Shown here in pieces: positions 56,701-64,000 of a stretch of DNA of 64,000 bases. The notes beneath the pieces are model-generated. The model made no database searches, was not told where the DNA came from, and saw only the letters and a program-made list of their open reading frames with translations. Numbering within the stretch: position 1 is the stretch's first letter; each line of letters opens with the position of its first letter. Source of the stretch: Eucommia ulmoides (taxonomy: Eukaryota; Streptophyta; Magnoliopsida; Garryales; Eucommiaceae); the NCBI GenBank assembly GCA_016647705.1, contig JAENRU010000472.1, positions 124,001 to 188,000 on the forward strand, written 5' to 3'. The position numbers and the translations under genes were made by a program.

Positions 56701-57082
56701 TTGAAATGTTGGTAGTCTAGTCAGTCTATGCCTTCCACGGGTCACGTTGTGGAAAAGATGCTAAACTCGTGGGAGTATGTTGTTTCTTTTCGTTTTGATT
56801 TATTGTAGTGTTAGATTTGTTGTATAGCTATATATCGTGTATAGCTTTGGTGTGTAGCTTGTGGTGTTTGTTAAATACTATAGTATCTTGTATTCTAAGT
56901 GTTGTAGTGTGTAGTGTTTAGGTGTATGGGCCTCGGAGTGTTCTTGTGAACTGTAGCTCATGGATGAGCCATTGTTGAAGTTCAGGCTCTTTTTGGTTTT
57001 GATTGTAATTGACCGAGAGATCTTTCGGGTTACATGTCCATTTTGACGTGTTGTAAGGGAAAACCTTTCCCTTATTATTATT
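56701..57082. other. Non-coding stretch after the RRM relic
   Basis: T/G-rich with TGTAGTGT-like short repeats. 'GGAAAACCTTTCCCTTATTA' at 57058-57078 could be a 3' end. No gene. Confidence 0.4.
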
Positions 57083-57185
57083 AAGGGTTAATTACATTTT
57101 ACTTCCCTATAGTTTCACCAATTTGCATTTACCCCCCTGTGGTTTGAAAATAGTTACTTACTCCCTCCCTTGTGGTCAAAGAAGA
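57083..57185. repeat. Orphan Mutator-type terminal repeat
   Basis: It starts GGGTTAATTACATTTTACTT and continues with 'CCAATTTGCATTTACCCCCC' and 'TGTGGTTTGAAAATAG', the left terminus of the family at 20328 and 33635. No matching right end was found downstream in the window. Confidence 0.6.
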
Positions 57186-58206
57186 ACTTTTGTCACTTGT
57201 GCATCACTTACAAGAATAAATATATAGTGTAATACATTTCAATCTACCATTTTCAAGAAGAAAAAAAAAACTAATCTAAAAAATGCGGGACAAAAGAAAA
57301 AACATGTTGGTTTATATGGTAGATTTTGTCTTTTATTTGGATTTTTTGGTATTTTTCCCAATTAACTATTATTATTTCACATGTATTTTAATAAATAAAT
57401 AAATTAATTAATTAATTAATTAATTAATCATAATAATAGACTTAGTGTGGTATTATTTTGACTAATGTTGTAGTTAAAAGGTATTTTTTAAGAGAGATCC
57501 TTAATGAACCGTCCATACATGTCGACACTGTTCATGTGCTACAATAATTTTTAAAAAAAATTCCAAGTTAGTGTATTATATGAAAATCACTATAATTTTT
57601 TTATATAAAAAAATTGCAGTAACTGATTGAATTTTTAACAGAATTATTAGATTTATTAAAAAATTATTATACGAATTAGGTTAGATAAACAATGAATTGC
57701 AAAAATTAAAAATTATGAAAAAAACAACCTTTTTAAAAGTAATTTCATTTTTGAATATTAAATATATGCAGATTACACATTTTTCGTCAATAATATTATT
57801 TAATTAAAAAAGAAATAAAAAAAGCTACACAATTTTGTTTTTATTAGTCACTCTCCCTCTTCACACAGTAGTGAATAGGGTTGTCTGATGGCAATGGTCG
57901 ATGATGGTTGGTGACTTTAACAATTTATAAATAAATAAATTTCAAGGTTCTATTGGTGAAACTATTTTTTTTTTTCTTCTAATTGGTGGGATTTTGGGGT
58001 ATAAAAAATAATTGATGCAAAAATTCAGATGAAAAGTTTATTTTCTCCAATTTTTTTAACATATTTGGCTAACTTAAACAAAAGAAGAAAAAAAAAAGGT
58101 TAAATTTATATTTTATAAATTATAGATTTTTTTTGCTTTGATTTTTGGATAATGAAAATAGACATGTTTTGGAAGTATGTTAGGTTGTCCTTTATGCACA
58201 AGGTAT
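57186..58206. other. AT-rich non-coding stretch
   Basis: It contains an (AATT/AAAT)n microsatellite at 57389-57428. No gene, border or structured repeat is recognised. Confidence 0.5.
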
Positions 58207-58671
58207 TAGCGGTGGTCATGGATCTAGGAGCCATCCAGCCCGATTTTTATTTTTTTTAAGATTTGGACTTTAGTTTTAAACTCATGTGTAGAATTTGGGT
58301 TTTGATTTTCAAGTCCAATTAAATTTAGGGGCGGGATTGGGCAAGATCAACTTTTTTTAGGGTCGGCTTGAGGACTATTAATTATAATATATATATATAT
58401 ACATCAAACAAACTAATATTTTTATGTTTATGTTTATGTATTTAGTTTTTATTATTTATATTTCAGTATTTATGTTATAGTGTTTATGTTCATATTTTAA
58501 TATTTATTTTTTTAAATTTAAAAAAAAAGAAATTATAGGGTTGGGCTTGGATTTGATTTTTTTTTTTTTTTTTTTTGTAGAATCAGGCTTGGGGATGAAA
58601 GTAGGGCCCGACCATAAGACCCGGCCAGACTAGGACCTAGTATTTCTTTTGTAATATCCTAGCTAAGGTAC
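58207..58671. mobile_element. hAT-type element, diverged copy
   Basis: GCGGTGGTCATGGATCTAGG at the left, then 'AGCCCGATTTTTATTTTTTT'. At the right it has 'GTAGGGCCCGACCATA', 'GACCCGGCCAGACTAGG', 'CCTAGTATTTCTTTTGTAAT' and 'ATCCTAGC'. This is the same order as the 538 bp hAT element at 36943, but with many changes. The extreme ends and the target duplication are eroded. Confidence 0.7.
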
Positions 58672-58892
58672 ACAAACCAACTGCTCCCAAGGACGAACCA
58701 AGTATGTCAAACTTTCTAAAACATAAATATGTTAATTTTGTTGGGGGGGGACTAAAGCTTCACATTTTTCCAATAATTAATTTATTTATTGTGTGTGTCA
58801 ATTTTAATATGTTAAAATAATTTTTTAAATAAATATTTATGTAGATCAAAATGAGAAATAAATAAGGATAAGCAAAACAACCTGACACCTCT
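58672..58892. other. Spacer between hAT copy and gypsy relic
   Basis: AT-rich; nothing recognised. Confidence 0.4.
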
Positions 58893-59550
58893 ACAATGAT
58901 GGATTTTCCAATGTGAATGGTTGTGGGGTCGATGTGGTCCTTGTGGAACCAAAGAGAGAGAAGGTTGAGCATGCCGTAAAGCTTGGATTTCATGCAACAT
59001 CAACGAGGCCGAGTATGAGGCACTACTCGTTGGCCTCCGCCTAAAAAGGAACTTCAACGTGATTTTTTTTTTTTTGTCTTTTGCGACTCTCAGTTCGTGG
59101 TCAATTAAGTCAACGAAGAGTACATGGCCAAGGACCCAAGCATAATAGGATAACTGAAGAGAGTTAGGGCACTAATGGATAGTTTTGAAAAAGTTCAAAT
59201 AACTCATATTCCTCAGGAAGAGAATAGGCACTCGGATTGGCATACACGGTAGAGTGGACTTGAAAATGATGATTCCCATCAAGTATTTGGATGCCCCGAG
59301 CACAATAGGATTTGACTAGGTGGCTTAGATATGCAAGCTCAACTGGATGGACCCCATCCGCTGTTACTTGGAAGATGACAACGTCCTCGACAACCACATA
59401 GAGGCCAAGAGGATAAGATACTGAGCATCAAGGTACTCTATCATCGATAGGGTCCTCTATCAAACTCCTTCCTCAAACCAAACCCAGATGTCTCAACTCT
59501 GAAGAAGTCGAGTATGTACTAAGAGAAATCTACAAGGGTGTATGTGATTG
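58893..59550 (+). pseudogene. Ty3/gypsy RNase H - integrase fragment, part 1
   Basis: Plus-strand frames read DGFSNVNGCGVDVVLV and EHAVKLGFHAT. After a frameshift they read NINEAEYEALLVGLRL, then CDSQFVVN with a stop, VNEEYMAKDPSIIG and VQITHIPQEENRHSDW. This is the plant gypsy RNase H (DGSSN, NEAEYEAL and DSQ landmarks). It continues as the linker to integrase (DPIRCYLEDDN, ASRYSIIDRVLYQT, then a frame change). It ends in the coding text just before the integrase zinc finger, where an insert interrupts it. Several stops and frameshifts make it dead. Confidence 0.85.
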
Positions 59551-60329
59551 ATTTATTTTATTTATTTTTGTAGATTTGAAAAAAAAAAAAAAAAAAAAAA
59601 AAAATCACTATTTGGAAAAAAATGCCAAGAAAATAATTAACGAGATAAAAATCGAGGTTTACGGACACTAGAAGAAGACTACTATCTACTCTTTCAGTTA
59701 TAATTAATTGTACATAGGATGAGAATGATACAACGTTTGAAATTGACATTACAAATATGCCTAATATCGTGGCGCGCGAGCTGGTCAAAAGATTTCACTT
59801 GGTTTGCTGCGCCGGAATTATAAAGCCCATCCTTAATGGGCATTGAAGTCCATTTTAATGGGTTTAAAAAAAGGGAATTTCGGTTGTTTTAGGGGGGACA
59901 AGACCTGAATAGGCAAAGGAAAATTTTTATTTTTTGTCTGTTTTAATAATTTTTTTTTTTTAGGTTTAGCTGGCAGAGGGTTTCGGCTTCTTCTATTTTT
60001 TTTTTTCCTTCATCTTCTTCCGGCGGCTAGAGTGTTTGGGAGTTTTTGGTTTGTTGCGTATCTTGTGAAAATGAAAGAACAAACGGCTCATCTTTCTTCA
60101 ACCGGGTTAGGATGATGATATGTATTTCGCTTTAATGTAATATTGTATTTTTAAATTAATTAAGGATTATGTGTAAATATTTATATGATGATGAATATTG
60201 TTCTTGAAATATAGTTTAATTGTGATTAAATTTAGTCTCGAAATATGCATGTAGAAATTTTAATTTTAAATTCAATTGTTATTAGAACTTTAGATCTAGT
60301 ACAGATCTAAGGATCATATAATCGTATTC

Positions 60330-61115
60330 TTGGTATTTGATTATTGGTTTGAATGAATTATGTCTAGATTCACCTTAGATTAGAGTAATGTACGAATTAA
60401 ATACCGAAGATAGTTCATGCTATTGAATAATCAATCTATATTTTTTTTAGTAGTTTCGGCCTGTAGTTGGAAATGCCCATTTACACAAATCCAAATTAAA
60501 TAGAAAATGCGAAAAAATATAATTCCAAAATACGAAATTCACAATTCTTAACTCAGTTCTTTATTCTCAATTGTTTAGATTTATTACTATATTTCCTTGC
60601 ATTTAAAAACCCAAATTAAAAACCAAAACTCATTTTCGTCAAAGGAAATAAAAATAATTAAAAATTAATAGTTATAAGACCGGTCTTATGGTTCAACACT
60701 TTACTTAAACCCGTACTACATCAGTATCGCGATACTATTTTAATGGTATTATTTTTTAGCGATCAGGTATTGAATCACAGGAATTGATCGTGAAATTATC
60801 AAATTTTGATCATTTTTCTTTCCTTGACGAAAATAAGTTGAGTTTGATTTTTTTATTTTATTTTTATAAAAGAAAAGAAGCTATTAAATCTAAAAAAATA
60901 AATAAATAAAGAACCGGATTATAAATTGTGAGTTCAGTATTTTGAGAATTATGTTTTCCTCGTATTTTCTATTTAAATCGAATTTGTATAAACGGGTGTT
61001 CCCAATTACATGCTAAAACTACTCAAAAATATATGAATTATTATTATTCAACATGATTTATTTTCGGAATTTAATTCTTATGTTATACTAATCTAACTAA
61101 TCTAGGATGAATTAA
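60330..61115. repeat. Large imperfect inverted repeat (foldback), ~780 bp
   Basis: Left-arm text such as TTAAATAGAAAATGCGAAAA, 'CACAATTCTTAACTC' and 'TCATTTTCGTCAAAGGAAA' finds its near reverse complement in the right arm ('TTTTCCTCGTATTTTCTATT', 'TTTCCTTGACGAAAATAAG'). The arms are about 320-370 bp. The loop of about 90 bp contains GTATCGCGATAC. Matches extend outward to 'GGTTAGATTAG'-like text. There is no coding. It could be a foldback MITE able to yield hairpin RNA. Confidence 0.75.
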
Positions 61116-61191
61116 ATACTTACTATGTACAGTTTAACTAAAATTTTATAGAACCCCAAAATGAAGTTAAGGGGTGCACTTGGTCAAAATC

Positions 61192-61220
61192 GGGGGGGGG
61201 GGGGGGGGGGGGGGGGGGGG
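61192..61220. repeat. Poly-G run (29 G)
   Basis: 29 consecutive G on the plus strand, a strong G-quadruplex candidate and also a likely assembly-length uncertainty. Confidence 0.9.
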
Positions 61221-61639
61221 TGAAAACCTTCTAGAAGTGGGTTGGAAGTTGAAATGGACCGCATAAGAAGCAAATGGGCTGAATTAGAAGTAAATGGGCT
61301 GCCCATGGAAGCAAATGGCATGTTTTATTAAGTGGGCTGAAAAATAAAATAATGAATGGGCTGAAGGGTTGGCCCAAGGGATCAAAAGGCTGGTTTGGAT
61401 CAAGTGGGCTGGCCATTGGGCAAGCCCACAACCCAGAGGAGCAGACGACTTTTTGGGTCTTTGTTCAGCTCGCCGTGGTTTGTTCGTTTCTAATCCGATT
61501 CACTTCAAATTAACATTACTTTGTTCTATTTTAAAAAACCTACAAAAATAAATAAAATAATTTAATTTATAATAATTTATTCTAATCAAACAATTAACAA
61601 ATCTAAATTTAGTGATACGAAATTGCACAAAATGCGAGG

Positions 61640-61775
61640 CGATCAGTGTGTGGTAACTACTTGGGGGGAAGGGTCCTGACACACCATGGGTATTTCTGGC
61701 CAAAAATAGTCGATTACGTGGTGGAGTTCGTGAGAAAATGCGACAAGTTTACTCTGAATAGCGTCCTTGGGACGA
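61640..61775 (+). pseudogene. Ty3/gypsy integrase zinc-finger fragment, part 2
   Basis: The frame reads CGNYLGGRVLTHHGYFWPKI, then VVEFVRKCDKF. The gypsy integrase HHCC finger normally has CGNH-GGR and GYYWP followed by KCDKC. Here the His after CGN is Tyr and the last Cys is Phe. It directly continues part 1 (ending 59550) across the 2.1 kb insert. The match stops after CDKF. Confidence 0.8.
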
Positions 61776-62289
61776 TTGGGGATAGGTTCTGAGGCCACGA
61801 GAGGGTCAAGATCCTGCTCCCTGCACGGTTGACAGGCCGAGGCCGGGCCGGTACCACCTATCCGTGAGAGGCGACTACTCAATCACCGGACTCTTGTGGC
61901 CGGCCTGCTCCTACTGCAATATGGAGATCCGGTCCCTCTTCTTCTTGGGCTGGAGGCAAGTAAAAAATAAGAATTTACAAGTAATTCTAGAACTGGATGA
62001 GCTGCTGCACTAGTTTATCGAGCCTGACAACATCGGCAAGTACCAGACATCTGGCCGGCGTAAGCTCCTGAGGCTAGGACTGACAGTCCGACTTGCCCAT
62101 TGGTGGGGATGTCCTCTTCAGCTGGAGCACGGGTTGCTGCCTTGCCGTCTTGTCTTGGAGCTCAGGACATGTCTTGATCTCTTGGTCACAGAGACTGATC
62201 AAACCTTGTGTTCATCAATCTCAAGACAAAATAGAGAGCTGATGACTTGGGGAAAGCTTTTTGTGTCAGCCCCATAGATGATGCCAAAC
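61776..62289 (-). mobile_element. Leader/gag-side interior of a minus-strand gypsy element
   Basis: It lies just downstream (in minus orientation) of an LTR and a TTTGGC-type primer region. It is GC-richer than the flanks. No intact frame or confident gag motif is visible. The element is cut off where the older gypsy relic begins. Confidence 0.45.
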
Positions 62290-63126
62290 TATTGGTGTCA
62301 GAAAGTGGCCAACCAATAATATGGTCTAGTCACTCGCTAATATGGAAAACCGTATCAACTCTGGAGTCTTCATCTTTACGAGAGCTTTAGTCCGAGCTGG
62401 CAGGCGTTGTTTGGTCTAAATCCGAGTTGGTCATCACTCCTCTTGCCTTCTGCTTCTAGCCGTTGTCCAGGTTGTAAGAGGCGCTTTGCGGCCTTGTGTT
62501 TGAGCTGTTCCCTGCACACAGGATGGGCCGAGGGGTGTTCCCAGCGAGTCCCCTCCGACGTGAGAGTAAGAGCTCGGGGGAAAATATTTAGATCGCATAG
62601 ACCGATTGGTTACCTCTCGGTTTTAGACCATTCTTTCTGTGGAGTGAGGAGATTTGAATGTCTGATCGTGTTTTCTCTCTTTGAAAGGGTTGGTAAAACT
62701 TCCTATTTATAGGGAGAGATCGCATTTAACTCTCTGTGAAATTAGGGCCTTAAGCTCGGTTACAGCTAATGAGTCAAGCGTGTGAAGAACATAGCGGATT
62801 AGAGCTTTAGACCTGGGCCTTGGGCCAACTGTTCATTATTAGAGAAGCCCATGGGCCAGACCTGGTAGGAACGCCAGATCGACCCAAGCAATGGTGCACA
62901 AGTTGGGAGGAATCGCCGACATGATTTTCTTTGGCGACCTTGGGAGTATTTGCTTGGAGCTTCTTGGAGATTGTTCAAGTCCGTTCCTTCTGCCAACCTG
63001 AAGAGCCATCCGGATTGTCTATTCATCGGGCTCCTCAGGCTTGGTCTGGTGACATGGAGGTAGTGTCGTGGCGCTTCTCAATCCAGCTGGTGGACACATG
63101 GCTCAGGTCGAATTTTATCCACAACA
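62290..63126 (-). repeat. LTR of a gypsy element on the minus strand
   Basis: Read on the minus strand it starts TGTTGTGGATAAAATTCGAC at 63126 and ends CTGACACCAATA at 62290. It is followed by GTTTGGCATCATCTATGGGG, which parallels the GTTTGGCGTGGTCTGTGGGA after the 5' LTR at 39621. TATAAATA on the minus strand (62711-62704) is a promoter TATA box at a suitable place. The partner LTR is not in the window. Confidence 0.75.
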
Positions 63127-64000
63127 GAATTGATTATAGAAACATGAATTTAATTAATCAATTTATTAGCGAATAGGAGAAAATATTATCTAGACGAGCG
63201 AATAAATTGACTTTGAAACAACATCGATTAGTTAACAAGTCCGGACGCCCGCCAAAATTTCCCTTCTCATTTATCCATTATTTTTTTCTTTTGTTTTTCA
63301 TCAATTACCAAACATAGTGTTAGGCAAGAGAGAGAATGGGACAAGAAAGAGTGTAAGAAAAAAGGTGGGTCGTGGGGTCCAGATAAATAAACATAGATAG
63401 AATGTAGGAAACATGAGTACGTGTCACAGGGTGATGGGGGTTGACTATCAAATCTTAAAAAAAAAAAAACTATTTATTCGGCGAAGAACTCGAGAAAAGC
63501 ACAAAAGGTGAGCGAGAGAGAGAGACGTGATGGAGTTGGAATGTTTTTGTGGACTTTAATGGTTAGATGTTATCTCAACCTTGAAAAATGAATTAAAATA
63601 CATGTTTCAAAAGCTTATAATCAAGCATGTAATTATAAGCTCCAGCTTCGGAACTCTAAACTAGGCAGTGGATTTCTCAAAGCTTACGTTGTCCGACGAC
63701 GTACTTGGATGAGCATCAACAAACACTTTTCTCGCGTTTCTAATAAATACGAAATCAGGAAGATTTTACACAAGCTCTTTATGATCTAGATTTTTATTGT
63801 CACGGTTCTTAATGTAAAGAAATCCTTAATCTAGATTAGAAAATGGATCTAGTTTTCTCATTGGACCCTCTTATAACGGGATTCAATAAAACCCAAAATC
63901 TACACTTCCCATTCAACTGAGTTTCTACACAAAAAATGTCACACCCTAAATCAAAATGTGATTACTATCTAATTAGGCTGCTTATATAATAAACTATCCA
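63127..64000. other. Non-coding right end of the window
   Basis: No gene. GA-rich patches lie at 63320-63350 and 63505-63525. At 63938 the text TGTCACACCCTAAATC resembles the start of a gypsy-type LTR, but only about 60 bases remain before the window ends. Confidence 0.4.

Larger units (their letters stand above)
59551..61639. mobile_element. ~2.1 kb insert of unknown class inside the gypsy relic
   Basis: The gypsy frame breaks at GGTGTATGTG (59541-59550) and resumes at GTGTGTGGTAAC (61647 onward), so 59551 to about 61640 was inserted. No terminal inverted repeats, LTRs or coding region are recognised. The flanking GTATGTG/GTGTGTG match is too weak to call a target duplication. It holds poly-A (59579-59604), a large foldback and a G29 run. 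Confidence 0.5.

Noticed and set aside
58760-59397. Minus-strand frames of 77-81 residues
   Set aside because: They are shadows of the plus-strand gypsy RNase H/integrase relic.
59541-61653. GTATGTG/GTGTGTG as a target duplication of the 2.1 kb insert
   Set aside because: It has one mismatch in seven bases of low complexity, too weak to set the borders.
1-64000. A new multi-gene biological system (defence island, biosynthetic cluster)
   Set aside because: No set of intact co-located genes exists; one intact gene is surrounded by mobile elements and gene fragments, so such a claim would not be supported.

Overview
This 64 kb window looks like AT-rich, repeat-dominated nuclear DNA from a flowering plant, probably a dicot. 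Intron-bearing plant gene fragments, Ty1/copia and Ty3/gypsy LTR retrotransposons, Mutator-like, hAT and Helitron elements and a cluster of plant germin-like protein genes all point that way. There are no bacterial operons, rRNA, tRNA or CRISPR arrays. Only one gene appears intact: a germin-like protein of the ABP19/ABP20 auxin-binding type at 51200-51871. Almost everything else is a mobile element, or a decayed gene piece next to or inside one.

Left part (1-9893): relics of several host genes. They include a CPL1/CPL2-type RNA polymerase II CTD phosphatase exon, pentatricopeptide pieces and two copies of a LysM receptor-kinase (CERK1/LYK) exon on the minus strand. A Mutator-like element candidate (4898-7728) carries a broken HOTHEAD-like oxidoreductase piece.

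Nested retroelement block (9894-27487): a solo LTR of a gypsy-type element (9894-20019, TCATC target duplication) is split by a degenerate 7.2 kb copia element (10335-17503). Then come a 232 bp Mutator-type MITE with a perfect 9 bp target duplication and a second, unrelated copia element (21079-27487).

Middle (27488-36100): gypsy LTR and internal remnants without coding capacity. A 1584 bp Mutator-like element (33635-35218) sits in one LTR, with a perfect 9 bp duplication and a paralogous empty site at about 29583.

Germin-like region (36110-54960): three copies of one germin-like gene with duplicated promoters. The first is truncated and followed by a hAT element with a perfect 8 bp duplication, the second is intact, and the third is internally deleted and has lost metal ligands. 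Between copies 1 and 2 a roughly 1.45 kb unit is tandemly triplicated. It is interrupted by a non-coding 5.1 kb LTR element (38823-43910) and a 3.95 kb minus-strand Helitron candidate (45813-49764) that carries the first two exons of a phenylalanyl-tRNA synthetase beta-subunit gene.

Right part (55000-64000): a decayed RRM-domain gene (possibly LINE ORF1), a second hAT copy, a gypsy RNase H/integrase relic split by a 2.1 kb insert with a large foldback, and the minus-strand LTR of another gypsy element.

All identifications were made by reading the sequence. Percent identities and ages were not computed.
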